Part shown: positions 8,300 to 19,851 of the stretch, piece after piece | Numbering within the stretch: position 1 is the first letter of the stretch | How the letters are laid out: each line of letters opens with the position of its first letter | NCBI GenBank assembly: GCA_028282095.1 | Contig: JANQIP010000070.1 | Span: forward strand, 20,734 to 84,733 | Origin: Xanthobacteraceae bacterium | GTDB taxonomy: Bacteria > Pseudomonadota > Alphaproteobacteria > Rhizobiales > Xanthobacteraceae | Length of the DNA stretch: 64,000 nt | Direction: 5' to 3' | Notes under the pieces: model-generated | The model's input: the letters and a program-made list of their open reading frames with translations, nothing else | What the model was told of the DNA's origin: nothing | Database searches by the model: none | Position numbers and translations under genes: made by a program

Positions 8300-8553
8300 C
8301 CGCTCAAAGAAGAGTGGGCAGAAGCGTCAAGCGACGGACGCGGAATTCGGAGGTGAAATGCCACCGGGCACGCAACGCCGCGATAATCGCTGCGGTCTTC
8401 GTTGGGGCGGCAGCGTAGCGGCTCAATCCACAACGGACATGGCCGGAAGCGGTGTCATCGGGCCGCATCAGTGAGGCAAGGCCCAACCTAACCGCTTCCG
8501 GTTTGTCACTTTTGAGGAATGGAAATTGGACGCTCCGGTCGGGGCGTTTTTTT
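8300..8553 (+). ncRNA. candidate small RNA or leader RNA (unnamed)
   Basis: Starts after the 8265-8293 promoter; nested inverted repeats CCGGAAGCGGT(8443-8453)/ACCGCTTCCGG(8491-8501) and GGGCC(8460-8464)/GGCCC(8480-8484); ends in a terminator. Confidence 0.45.
8531..8553 (+). terminator. rho-independent terminator
   Basis: cgctcc-ggtc-ggggcg followed by TTTTTTT. Confidence 0.7.
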
Positions 8554-8579
8554 ATTGGCAAATCGGGTGTTTTTTGATC

Positions 8580-8622
8580 CGGCACCGGCTCGATGAGATG
8601 AGCTCGAGCAATGGTGCCGCAC
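8580..8622 (-). repeat. diverged family D long-arm palindrome
   Basis: GGCACCGGCTCGATGAGATGAGCTCGAGCAATGGTGCCG aligns with GGCACCAACACGATGAGGCGCGCTCAAGCGTTGGTGCCG at 41915-41960. Confidence 0.6.
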
Positions 8623-8961
8623 CACTTTGTGCATTCTTGATCGGCTGCCGGTCCCGCCGCATCATGCCGCGGCAACGACCGGCCTTGAGTTGTCACATGC
8701 GCCGTTCGCTATTCGGCCTTTTGTCCCGGCAAAGCGCGTCTGCGGGCCGATCGGGCGGGTTCAATCGGCTTCGCGGCGCCTCTGGTACTGAACTCACAAA
8801 GGCGACGACCAATCGAACGCCGATCCAGAACCGGTTTGCGCGAGAACGCGATGACACGAGGTTCGATCACGCTCTTGTTCTCATTGTTCGTCGTGTGATC
8901 TTGGCCGAAAAGGCTACGGACTGTTCGGAACCCATGCTCTGAAGGCGCAGGAGGCCGTGGC

Positions 8962-9798
8962 ATGAAAACGATCCTCGTGCCGACCGAAGCAAATGCAGTC
9001 ATGCGTTCGACGCTTTCGACGGCATTGCTGGTGGCAAGGGATTTCAACAGTTACATCGAGGGGTTCGCGGTGAGGGTCGCGGTTCCGACCGTCGTCGCCA
9101 TGGACGTCGCGCCCTCGGCATCGCTTGCCTTCTTCGAGGAAGAGAACGCGGAAGCCGCACGCAAATCGCGCGAGGTTTTCGAAGCCTTCATGCGCGAGCA
9201 CGATGTGACGCGAACACGGCGGCCGCAGAACGCGCCGGCCTATGGCTGGCTCGACGAGGCGCCCGCGGGCGATAACTTCGTCGGCTATCACGGCCGCGTC
9301 TTCGACCTGATCGTGATCGGACGTCCGAGCGACGATCCCGGCGGGCCACATATGAGCACGTTCGAGGCGGCATTGTTCGAGAGCGGGCGGCCGATCCTGC
9401 TCGCCCCGCCCTCCCCGCCTGCGCAGCTCGGCCGCAATGTCCTGATCGCGTGGAACTGCAGCACCGAACAGGCGCGCGTGACCGCATTCGCCATGCCATT
9501 TCTTGAGCGCGCGGATCGCGTGACGATCCTCACCGTCGAGGGCGTCACGGTGCCGGGACCGTCGGGAGAGGAGATGGCGGCAAATCTCAGCCTGCACGGC
9601 ATAACCGCCGACACATTGACGCTTCAAGGCGACAACCGCACCGCCGGGCCGATGATCCTCGACAAGGCGCGCGCGCTCGGCTGTGATCTCATCATTAAGG
9701 GCGCCTATACCCAGAGCCGGCTGCGGCAACTGATTTTCGGCGGCACCACCCGCCACCTGCTGATGCATGCCGATGTGCCGGTGCTCACCGCGCATTGA
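8962..9798 (+). CDS. universal stress protein family
   Basis: MKTILVPTEANAVMRSTLSTALLVARDFNS...NVLIAWNCSTEQARVTAFAMPFLERADRVTILTVEG...GCDLIIKGAYTQSRLRQLIFGGTTRHLLMHADVPVLTAH. Confidence 0.9.
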   Translation: MKTILVPTEANAVMRSTLSTALLVARDFNSYIEGFAVRVAVPTVVAMDVAPSASLAFFEEENAEAARKSREVFEAFMREHDVTRTRRPQNAPAYGWLDEAPAGDNFVGYHGRVFDLIVIGRPSDDPGGPHMSTFEAALFESGRPILLAPPSPPAQLGRNVLIAWNCSTEQARVTAFAMPFLERADRVTILTVEGVTVPGPSGEEMAANLSLHGITADTLTLQGDNRTAGPMILDKARALGCDLIIKGAYTQSRLRQLIFGGTTRHLLMHADVPVLTAH

Positions 9799-9835
9799 AT
9801 ATCGCGCGGCGCTGCGTTGCGTTTCGATTCCTTTC

Positions 9836-9940
9836 AGAGCGCGATGGCCTCAGGCTCAACCAATCGCGCTTCCATTCTGTTTGCTCGGTCGCATGATCGT
9901 GTCCGAAAAACATGCCAACTTTTCCGACCATGCTTTCGGG
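9836..9940 (+). repeat. family A palindromic element
   Basis: AGAGCGCGATGGCCTCAGGCTCAACCAATCGCGCT...TCGCATGATCGTGTCCGAAAAACATGCCAACTTTTCCGACCATGC. Confidence 0.8.
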
Positions 9941-10098
9941 ATTGATTTCCGAGCCTTTGGTTGGAGAGGGCGCCTTCCGAGCCTTTAAGCGATCTTATTA
10001 GTGCCCGCTTGCTCATCGGCCGCCCTTCCTTCGCGGCCGCCGACCCCCTAGGCTTGGGTGGCAGACCCCACCTTAGACAGCCAACGCAAGAAACGTTG

Positions 10099-10521
10099 AT
10101 GCTCAAATTCCATCCTGAGCCAGGCACTATCCTCATCTGTGACTATGGCAAGGAGCCGGTCGAGCCTGAGATGGTGAAACGTCGTCCAGTCATCGTTATC
10201 TCTCCAAAGCTCAAGCGTCGGACCGGTCTATGCGCTGTCGTTCCGATGAGCACAACGGAGCCAACCTCGATTCAGGACTATCACTGCACCATCGGCATCG
10301 AGCCACCGCTTCCACCGCCCTTCGATTCGTCCGAAATGTGGGTGAAGGCCGATTTGATCGCCACAGTGGGATTCCATCGATTGGTCCTGCCCCGAACCGG
10401 CCGGGATCAGTATGGCAAGCGGAAGTACCTGACCGTTCGCATTTCTGCCGACCAGCTCAATGGAGTTTACCGCGCCGTTCTATGCGGACTTGGCATGGGC
10501 CACTTGACAGCCCATATCTAA
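10099..10521 (+). CDS. MazF/PemK-like type II toxin family protein, no adjacent antitoxin seen
   Basis: HPEPGTILICDYGKEPVEPEMVKRRPVIVISPKLKRRTGLCAVVPMSTTEP...MWVKADLIATVGFHRLVLP. Confidence 0.8.
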   Translation: MLKFHPEPGTILICDYGKEPVEPEMVKRRPVIVISPKLKRRTGLCAVVPMSTTEPTSIQDYHCTIGIEPPLPPPFDSSEMWVKADLIATVGFHRLVLPRTGRDQYGKRKYLTVRISADQLNGVYRAVLCGLGMGHLTAHI

Positions 10522-10548
10522 TTAGACGAGTTTTGTTACTGTACCTGC

Positions 10549-10660
10549 GCTGCCGAAAGGCATCAGGCTTTCAAGACCCCTCTTGGGGCAGCCGCGCACG
10601 TGCAATGACAAGCTGTGCGCGGTTCGGCTAGGGCCCCAGCTTCGCGCTCGGGGCCCTTGT
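10549..10660 (+). ncRNA. candidate structured RNA downstream of the MazF-like gene
   Basis: GCTGCC(10549-10554)/GGCAGC(10587-10592) enclosing GAAAG/CTTTC, then CCGCGCAC/GTGCGCGG, then a terminator-like GGGCCCC/GGGGCCC hairpin. Confidence 0.35.
10631..10660 (+). terminator. terminator-like hairpin
   Basis: GGGCCCCAGCttcgcGCTcGGGGCCC followed by a T-rich tract. Confidence 0.5.
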
Positions 10661-10796
10661 CATTTCTGACCGCGAATCTCATCGGAACTGAAGCTCACAA
10701 AATATTTGACGTTGTTAGCATGCGCTGCCGCGGTGCTCTTTGTCTTACCAGGCAGCCGTGCCAGCGCATGGTGATGAGGCCGCATTCCGACGAGGT

Positions 10797-10959
10797 TTGT
10801 TCGGTCGCATGATCGTGTCCGAAAAACCTGCCAACTTTTTCGGGATCGTGCGCTAGAGCGCGATCCATTCAACCTGAATCGATCGCACTCTGTTTCTCTT
10901 TGTTTTGTCGCATGATCTTGTCCGAAAAGTCTGCCAACTTTTTCGGGATCGTGCGCTAG
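10797..10959 (+). repeat. family A element, half copy followed by a full copy (10853-10959)
   Basis: CTAGAGCGCGATCCATTCAACCTGAATCGATCGCACTCTGTTTCTCTTTGTTTTGTCGCATGATCTTGTCCGAAAAGTCTGCCAACTTTTTCGGGATCGTGCGCTAG. Confidence 0.9.
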
Positions 10960-11810
10960 CGCCAGCGGCGGTGAATCCACAGCCATTGCTCGGGATGCTC
11001 GCGCACCCATCCTTCGATGATCGTGGTGATGAGCTGCATCGTTCCAGCGACATCGATCTCGCCATCGGCGTCGCGTGGTGGATCGAGCGGTGCGGTCATC
11101 TCGAAGCGGAAACGGTTGTCCGGCAGCCTCACCGCACGCGCGCCGTGGACCGGGCAGTCGAATCGCCGGGCGAACCGCGCAAGCATTGGATTGACCTTGC
11201 AAGGCCTGCCGAAAAACGTGACGTCGACCCCGCGCTCGGCATGCTGGTCGACCAGCATGGCGACGATCCAGTTGCGCTTGAGCGTATCGCGGATTCGGTA
11301 CGGGGCATCGGGGCCGGCCGGCAACAACGTGACGACGCGTGCATCGCGCGCGGTGATCAGCGCCTTGGTGAAGAAACCGACGCCCGGATCGCGAAAGACG
11401 ATGGAGAGCTTGCGATCGACGGAAAGCTCGCTGAGCGGCACGATCTCCCAGTTGGCGAGATGCGCGCAAAACACGAGCATGGGCTTGCTCTTGTCGTGCA
11501 GTCGCGACAACTGCGCGCTGGTTGCCTCGTCCACGATGATCCGGCCGAACTCATTACCGTTCCGGTCGTAATCCCACAGCCGATCAAGATGGGCGTATTC
11601 GGCCGCGATGCGTCCGAGATTGTCCCACATGCCGGCAAGAATCCGATCGAGCTCGGCATCGGTCTTGTCGGGGAACGCCGTGGCAAGCTGCGCCTTGGCG
11701 ACTTGATGTCCGCGCAGCCGCGGGCCGATCAGGCGCACCAGCCAACTGGAGAAGGCTGCGGTGCGGTCGCGATCGAAGCACCGCAACAGGCGCAGGAACC
11801 ACACGCCCAT
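10956..11810 (-). CDS. lauroyl/lipid A acyltransferase (LpxL/HtrB family)
   Basis: SKPMLVFCAHLANWEIVPLS...FFTKALITARDARVVTLL...IVAMLVDQHAERGVDVTFFGRPC...EHPEQWLWIHRRWR; exact start uncertain. Confidence 0.9.
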   Translation of the reverse strand: MGVWFLRLLRCFDRDRTAAFSSWLVRLIGPRLRGHQVAKAQLATAFPDKTDAELDRILAGMWDNLGRIAAEYAHLDRLWDYDRNGNEFGRIIVDEATSAQLSRLHDKSKPMLVFCAHLANWEIVPLSELSVDRKLSIVFRDPGVGFFTKALITARDARVVTLLPAGPDAPYRIRDTLKRNWIVAMLVDQHAERGVDVTFFGRPCKVNPMLARFARRFDCPVHGARAVRLPDNRFRFEMTAPLDPPRDADGEIDVAGTMQLITTIIEGWVREHPEQWLWIHRRWR

Positions 11811-12056
11811 TTCGCCCGTCACGCTCACGGCCCCGCTCGTGTTCCGGCTACCTGTTGTTTCTACGCGCTGTTGATTCGATCTTGAGGGATTCCCGCTTTC
11901 GCGGGAATGAGCGGAATATAGAGCACGATCGCGAATCGGGCGCGGCCGATTCACGTTGAAGGAGTGGTGCTCGATGTGCATTCCGGGGCCAACACCGCAC
12001 GAACGCCGGTCCCGGCACCGCGCGCAGGAGCGGCGGAAGACATGCTGCACGCATAG

Positions 12057-12731
12057 TCACGATGCCGGCTCGGCTTCCGTGAGCGCATCGTCGAGCGTCC
12101 GCTTGCAGGCGTCGAGCTGGTCGAGCGCCGCCTGTAGCCGTTGGCGGTCGGCCACCGATAACCCGGCCACAGGGATTGGCGCGACCGCGCGTTGAATGCG
12201 CTGCCCGCCTTCGTCCTCGCGCTCCTCGCCCGACCCGGCCGGACCGGATGGCGTGTCGTTCGCTCCAGCACGTAAGGCCAGCACGCCGGTCACGACCGAC
12301 GACTCGCCGCTTTCACGCCCAGTCGCACCCACCTCGGCAGCCGCGCCCGTACGCATGTCGATATCCTCGACCGCCTCGGTCCACGCGGTACCGACGCCAC
12401 CGTCGGCACGCTCACTCTCCTCCCCTTCCGGTTCAGGCGGAGAGGTCGGCTGGGGCGCGCCCTCATGCCAGACCGTCTGAACGAAACGCGGCCCCTGCTC
12501 ACGCAGAATCTTCTGCACGCCGCGGATGGTGTAGCCCTGACCGTAGAGCAAATGGCGAATGCCGCGCAGAAGCTCGACATCGTCCGGACGATAATAGCGC
12601 CGGCCGCCACCGCGCTTCATCGGTTTGACGTGCTGGAACCGGCTCTCCCAGAACCGCAACACATGCTGCGGCAGATCAAGCTCGACCGCGACTTCGCTGA
12701 TGGTGCGGAATGCGTCGGGCGCCTTGTTCAC
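12057..12731 (-). CDS. MerR family transcriptional regulator
   Basis: [69 protein letters not shown]. Confidence 0.9.
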   Translation of the reverse strand: MNKAPDAFRTISEVAVELDLPQHVLRFWESRFQHVKPMKRGGGRRYYRPDDVELLRGIRHLLYGQGYTIRGVQKILREQGPRFVQTVWHEGAPQPTSPPEPEGEESERADGGVGTAWTEAVEDIDMRTGAAAEVGATGRESGESSVVTGVLALRAGANDTPSGPAGSGEEREDEGGQRIQRAVAPIPVAGLSVADRQRLQAALDQLDACKRTLDDALTEAEPAS

Positions 12732-12764
12732 AACCGCCTCATGTTTCGAATCCGGCGCCGGCGA

Positions 12765-13076
12765 TTATTCCCCGGCGCTCGCAGATGGCGAATTGATGCG
12801 TTGCTTGAGGATGGCGGACGGCTTGAAGACCATCACCCGCCGCGGCGAGATCGGCACTTCCTTGCCCGTCTTGGGATTGCGGCCGATCCGTTCGCCCTTC
12901 TTGCGAACGACAAAGGATCCAAAGGAAGAGAGCTTGACGGTTTCTCCGCGCTCCAGGCAGTCGGTGATCTCCTTGAGCACGAGTTCAACCAGCGCGGCCG
13001 ATTCGGTCCGCGACAATCCCACTTTGTGGTAGACGGCTTCACACAAGTCCGCCCGCGTCACTGTTTTCGCGCTCAT
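12765..13076 (-). CDS. ihfA: integration host factor subunit alpha
   Basis: [81 protein letters not shown]. Confidence 0.95.
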   Translation of the reverse strand: MSAKTVTRADLCEAVYHKVGLSRTESAALVELVLKEITDCLERGETVKLSSFGSFVVRKKGERIGRNPKTGKEVPISPRRVMVFKPSAILKQRINSPSASAGE

Positions 13077-13195
13077 CGTCCCGGCCCCAGAGCCCACCAG
13101 AGTATTCATTATTTTTCAAGGATATGAGCTTGATTTTCCGCGGTCAACCGGGACCGTTGACAACGCAGGCGAGATTTGAAGGCCCACCGCCGATT

Positions 13196-14173
13196 TCACC
13201 ACCGCACCAATGCCGCACCCCAGGTGAATCCGCCGCCGACGGCCTGCAGCAAGACGAGGTCGCCTGGCTTGATGCGGCCATCAAGAATCGCCGCGTCCAG
13301 GGCGAGCGGTATTGAGGCGGCCGACGTATTTCCGTGCCGCTCGACCGTGGAGATCACTTTTTCCGGCGCAATGCCCAGCCTGTTCGCTGCGCCGTCGATG
13401 ATTCGCTGGTTGGCCTGATGCGGCACGAACCAGTCGACATCGCCGGCCGCATAGCCGGTGGCGCCGAACACTGATTCGACTGCATCACCGGTGCCGGCAA
13501 CGGCATGACGAAAGACGTCGCGTCCTTCCATGCGCAGATGGCCCGCAGTCCCGGTCGAGGAAGGCCCGCCATCGACATAGAGCTTATCTTTGTACCGGCC
13601 GTCGGAGCGCAGGCTGGTGGCGAGCACGCCGCGGCTGTTCTGCGAGTTGGGCGCCGGTTCCGCCCGCAGCACGATCGCGCCGGCGCCGTCGCCGAACAGC
13701 ACGCAGGTGGTGCGGTCCTTCCAATCGAGGATGCGCGAGAACGTCTCCGCCCCGATCACGAGCGCGTGCTTGAACGCACCGTTCTTGAGAAAATTGTCGG
13801 CGGTCGCCAACGCGAAGACGAAGCCCGAGCACACCGCCTGAACATCGAAGGCAACGCCTTGGGTGATTCCGAGCCCGGCCTGCACCGTGACCGCGCTTGC
13901 CGGAAAGGTATTGTCCGGCGTCGCGGTCCCAAGAACGATCAGGTCGATCTCTTTGGGGTCAAGCGCGGCCGCGTCCAACGCGGCGCGCGCCGCATGAAGC
14001 GCGAGATCGGAGGTGAGCTCACCCGGCGCAGCGATATGACGCTCGGTGATGCCGGTGCGCTGCGCGATCCAGGCGTCGGACGTGTCGACCATGTCCACGA
14101 GGTCGGCATTGGTGAGGACCCGGCTGGGAAGATAACTGCCACAACCGACGACGACAGAACGCTTGGTGGTCAC
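13196..14173 (-). CDS. fabH: beta-ketoacyl-ACP synthase III
   Basis: Full-length FabH with [29 protein letters not shown] and [12 protein letters not shown] motifs. Confidence 0.97.
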   Translation of the reverse strand: MTTKRSVVVGCGSYLPSRVLTNADLVDMVDTSDAWIAQRTGITERHIAAPGELTSDLALHAARAALDAAALDPKEIDLIVLGTATPDNTFPASAVTVQAGLGITQGVAFDVQAVCSGFVFALATADNFLKNGAFKHALVIGAETFSRILDWKDRTTCVLFGDGAGAIVLRAEPAPNSQNSRGVLATSLRSDGRYKDKLYVDGGPSSTGTAGHLRMEGRDVFRHAVAGTGDAVESVFGATGYAAGDVDWFVPHQANQRIIDGAANRLGIAPEKVISTVERHGNTSAASIPLALDAAILDGRIKPGDLVLLQAVGGGFTWGAALVRW

Positions 14174-15228
14174 GAGGCCACCCCGCGGATTGGCTCGGCC
14201 GACATGTCGGGCGTTAACGGGCCGAGCGTCTGGCTAATCTTGGCGAGGAGATCGTAACGCGCCATGTCGTAGCCGAGATCGACGGCCGCCGCGAAACCTT
14301 CTGCGTCGGTACCCCCGTGGCTCTTGATCACCACACCGTTGAGTCCGAGAAAGACACCGCCATTGACCTTACGTGGGTCCATTTTTTCCTTAAGCGTGTT
14401 AAAGGCTTGGCGCGCGAAGAGATAGCCGATCCTTGCCGCGAGCGTCCGGCTCATCGCGCCCCTGAGGTAGGCGGCGATCTGTTTAGCCGTCCCTTCGGCC
14501 GTCTTCAAGGCGATGTTTCCCGCAAATCCCTCCGTGACCACAACGTCGACGGTGCCCTTGCCGATATCATCGCCCTCGACGAAGCCGCGATAGTCCAAGT
14601 GATCGCGCGCCATGGTGCGCAGAATGCGATGGGCATCGCGCACCTCTTCCAATCCCTTGACCTCCTCGACTCCGATATTGAGCAATCCGACGGTTGGATG
14701 ATCGAGGTCGAACACCACGCGCGCCATGGCGTTGCCCATGATTGCAAGCTCGACCAGATGATCCGCGTCGGCGCCGATCGTTGCACCGACATCGAGCACG
14801 ATCGACTCGCCCTTCAGCGTCGGCCACAAGGCGGCGATGGCGGGCCGGCCGATACCGGCCATGGTCCGCAGGTGGAACTTGGCCATTGCCATCAGCGCAC
14901 CGGTATTGCCCGCCGAGACCGCAACGCCCGACTGCCCTTTCTTGACCGCGTCGATCGTCAGCCACATCGAGGAGTGCCAGCGGCCCTGGCGCAGGGCCTG
15001 GCTCGGTTTGTCGTCCATCTTCACGGCGACATCGGTGTGGACGATCCGGGCGGCTTCGCGGAGCTTCGGCCGGGTCGCGAGCAACGGTTCGAGCACCCGC
15101 TCGTCGCCGAAGAAAACCATTTCAGCATCAGGGTGGCGCGCATGCGACAGCTCGGCGCCGGCGACCACGACCGCGGGCCCGTGATCGCCACCCATTGCGT
15201 CCAGCGCGATTGAGACCTTATCGGGCAT
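14170..15228 (-). CDS. plsX: phosphate acyltransferase PlsX
   Basis: [24 protein letters not shown]...[34 protein letters not shown]. Confidence 0.97.
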   Translation of the reverse strand: MPDKVSIALDAMGGDHGPAVVVAGAELSHARHPDAEMVFFGDERVLEPLLATRPKLREAARIVHTDVAVKMDDKPSQALRQGRWHSSMWLTIDAVKKGQSGVAVSAGNTGALMAMAKFHLRTMAGIGRPAIAALWPTLKGESIVLDVGATIGADADHLVELAIMGNAMARVVFDLDHPTVGLLNIGVEEVKGLEEVRDAHRILRTMARDHLDYRGFVEGDDIGKGTVDVVVTEGFAGNIALKTAEGTAKQIAAYLRGAMSRTLAARIGYLFARQAFNTLKEKMDPRKVNGGVFLGLNGVVIKSHGGTDAEGFAAAVDLGYDMARYDLLAKISQTLGPLTPDMSAEPIRGVAS

Positions 15229-15381
15229 TTCGTTGCCGGCCTTGGCGGGATGATCGGAACGCTCAGCCGGTCAAGCCAGCCGGGCAGGTATTGCTGCGAA
15301 GGCGTGCGACAATAGCGTGTTCACCGGCGATGACAATGCGTTAAGTCAGTCAATTTGGGCCATCGCCATAGGCTTTTCGCC

Positions 15382-15909
15382 TCACCGATCGCCCTCGCCG
15401 CGCCGTCCCTTCAAGGCCGCGAGCGCCGCGAACGGGCCCTCCTGCTCAGCGGCGGTCGTCGGCATTGCGAATACCGCTCCCGGCTTGCGCGGATAGGGAT
15501 CGATGCCGAGCACCAGGAACTCAGTCGCGACCTCCCCGAGGTCGACACAGCCATTCTGCAGCGGCTCGGGCGGCACCGCCTCTGGGGCGCCTTGCGACAT
15601 CGCTGAGGCCTCGCTTGCAGGAGCCGGCGCGAAGATGAGGTCGACCGTTTCGGAGATATTGTTCTCAATCGGTTCCAGCGTCACGACGCAGGTCTGCCCG
15701 ACGGTTGCCGATATCTCCCCCGTCACCTGCAGCCCGCGCCCATGCCGGGTGACCATAAAATCCGCTTCCAGGCGAGGCAGGGCCCGCAGCCCGGCAAATC
15801 GCGCAATCCGATCACGCAACGCCGGATCGGCATCAAGGTGCAGGGCTTTTCCACCGTCCGGCACCTCCTCGACCCGCACCGGCACGCTCCAGGGAGAGTT
15901 GGAGGCCAT
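15382..15909 (-). CDS. DUF177 (YceD-like) protein
   Basis: Located upstream of plsX; LEADFMVTRHGRGLQVTGEISATVGQTCVVTLEPIENNISETVDLIFAP. Confidence 0.85.
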   Translation of the reverse strand: MASNSPWSVPVRVEEVPDGGKALHLDADPALRDRIARFAGLRALPRLEADFMVTRHGRGLQVTGEISATVGQTCVVTLEPIENNISETVDLIFAPAPASEASAMSQGAPEAVPPEPLQNGCVDLGEVATEFLVLGIDPYPRKPGAVFAMPTTAAEQEGPFAALAALKGRRGEGDR

Positions 15910-15934
15910 GGTTTGTTCTCCTTCACGCAAACAC

Positions 15935-16022
15935 GCCAGTGATGCGGCACCAACGCTTGGGCTCGTCTCATCGTGTTGGCGCCGCATCAAAAAGTCTGCC
16001 AGTTTTTCGGGATCATGCTCGA
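15935..16022 (+). repeat. chimera of family D long arm and family A right half
   Basis: GATGCGGCACCAACGCTTGGGCTCGTCTCATCGTGTTGGCGCCGCATCA joined to AAAAGTCTGCCAGTTTTTCGGGATCATGCTCGAG. Confidence 0.75.
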
Positions 16023-16223
16023 GACGACACACCGGACCCTCTCGCACCAGGCTTCGCCCGGCAAGATATGGGAAACCCGACAGGGGCACGCCACGATCAC
16101 GCCATAGAACGCGGCAATGGTTCAAGGATCGGCTGCGGACCAATGCCTCGGTGGAGCTGTTGGCGCGTTGAAGTCCGGGCCCTATTGGATTACAGCATTT
16201 TCCGGTAAAGATGGTCTTCGGGC

Positions 16224-16733
16224 TTGATTTCCTGGAGGAATGATCTCGCCGCAGAAAGTGCGACACGGTCGAGGGGGAGACCAAGTTTGCGCCGAGAGGA
16301 TCCTGAGCGCCGTTATCGTTCGCTGCGTTCGGCCGCGTTCGCGATCGTGATCGCGACGCTGCTCGCAGGGTGCTTCACCCAGACCTATCAGCGCGGCTAC
16401 CTGCTTCCCGACGGGGCGCTCGAACAAGTGCAGCTCGGGATTTCGCAGGAACAGGTGCTGATCATTCTTGGCACGCCCTCGACGGTCGCGACGGTGAGCG
16501 GCGAGGTGTTCTACTACATCTCCCAGAAATCGCAGCAGACCTCCTTCCTACCGCAGCGTGAAGTCGACCGCCGCGTCATCGCCGTCTATTTCGACCAGGA
16601 CCGCAGGGTGGCGCGGCTCGCCAATTACGGCATCAGAGACGGCAGGGTGTTCGACTTCGTCAGCCGCACGACGCCGTCTTCCGGGAAAGAACTCAATTAC
16701 GTGCGGTACATGTTGAAAGCATTGACGATCTAG
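16224..16733 (+). CDS. bamE: outer membrane protein assembly factor BamE (SmpA/OmlA) lipoprotein
   Basis: Lipobox LLAGC; QVQLGISQEQVLIILGTPSTVATVSGEVFYYISQKSQQTSFLPQREVDRRVIAVYFDQD; start uncertain. Confidence 0.85.
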   Translation: MISWRNDLAAESATRSRGRPSLRREDPERRYRSLRSAAFAIVIATLLAGCFTQTYQRGYLLPDGALEQVQLGISQEQVLIILGTPSTVATVSGEVFYYISQKSQQTSFLPQREVDRRVIAVYFDQDRRVARLANYGIRDGRVFDFVSRTTPSSGKELNYVRYMLKALTI

Positions 16734-16899
16734 CGAGCGCGCCTGCCCAGAACGATACAGTCCTGTTTGTCCTCTTCCGAAAAGAAGGGTTGCCGCGCCA
16801 ATCGCGCAACAACCTTATGATTGATGACGAGCGAGCGAAGCGGCGCGTCTCCGGCCATCAATCGTCGAGACTTCGGCCGTCGGCCGGCGCCTCCCCGCG

Positions 16900-17500
16900 C
16901 AGCTTGTAGGTCGGTTAGGCAGGCGCGCAGCGCCGTAACCCACCATCGGCATGGCCAAAATAGGAGGCAGTGGGTTATGCGCCTTCCGGCGCTGATCCGC
17001 CCTACGGGCCACCCTACGGGCCACCCTACGCGTTCTTGGCGGCAGAACCGCCAATGCCACCGGCATACCTCTCCCCGCTTGCGGGGAGAGGTCGACGCGC
17101 GAAGCGCGGCGGGTGAGGGGCCAGCAGCCTGACCAGCGATAGAAGGCGATCTTCGCGGTGGGTTACGCGCCTTGCGGCGCTGACCCACTCTAAGGGCTAA
17201 CCCACCCTACGCGTTCTTTGGCGGCAGAACTGCCAATGCCGCCATAACAGCTATCCCCGCGTGCGGGGAGAGGTCGACGCACGAAGCGCGGCGGGTGAGG
17301 GGCAGCAGCCCACGCGAAAGGGAACAAGACCCCTCATCCGGCTCGCGGCGAAAGCCGCTCGCCACCTTCTCCCCGCAAGCGGGGAGAAGGTAAATCCTTG
17401 CACGCGGTGAAAAGCTAACGTCCCCGGCAGGCGGGGACGTGCACCTCCCCCTGAAAGGGGGAGGTCGGTTTGCGCAGCAAACCGGGAGGGGGTCAAGATG
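16900..17500. repeat. cluster of intergenic palindromic repeats (GGTGGGTTA/TAACCCACC type, CTCCCCGC..GCGGGGAG type, CTCCCCCTGAAAGGGGGAG type)
   Basis: TAACCCACC...GTGGGTTA, two copies of CTCCCCGCNTGCGGGGAGAGGTCGACGCRCGAAGCGCGGCGGGTGAGGGG, and CCTCCCCCTGAAAGGGGGAGGTCGGTTTGCGCAGCAAACCGGGAGGGGG. Confidence 0.85.
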
Positions 17501-17531
17501 CGGCCTGCACGGCCCCCCGGATCGAGCGCCG

Positions 17532-19652
<2,121 letters not shown>

Positions 19653-19851
19653 CGCCGACCCCGACTGTATCGATTGTTGATTGGCTGTTTGTTCTGATTG
19701 GCCGGGACGCTTCGTTCCCAGCGCTTAAGAGATCGGCCGGTCCCCGGCTCCAGCCGCGGACAAACCATTGCCAAAATCCTATTTGCGACGCAATGGGAAT
19801 TACGCAGGTCGCACGATAAGATGACGTATCGTCACGGGATCGTCGGCGGAT

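Noticed and set aside
8300-8553. 6S RNA, tmRNA, RNase P RNA or SRP RNA identity for the 8300-8553 candidate
   Set aside because: None of the conserved sequence signatures I know for these RNAs (for example the SRP GGAAGGAAGCAGCC tetraloop region or the RNase P P4 motif) is present.
9800-10098. Antitoxin gene upstream of the MazF-like toxin
   Set aside because: The interval is mostly a repeat element; no ORF with AbrB/RHH-like features and a plausible RBS was seen.
10797-10959. Tandem repeats considered as a CRISPR array
   Set aside because: Only one and a half copies, unit about 105 bp with internal palindromes, no regular unique spacers and no cas genes.
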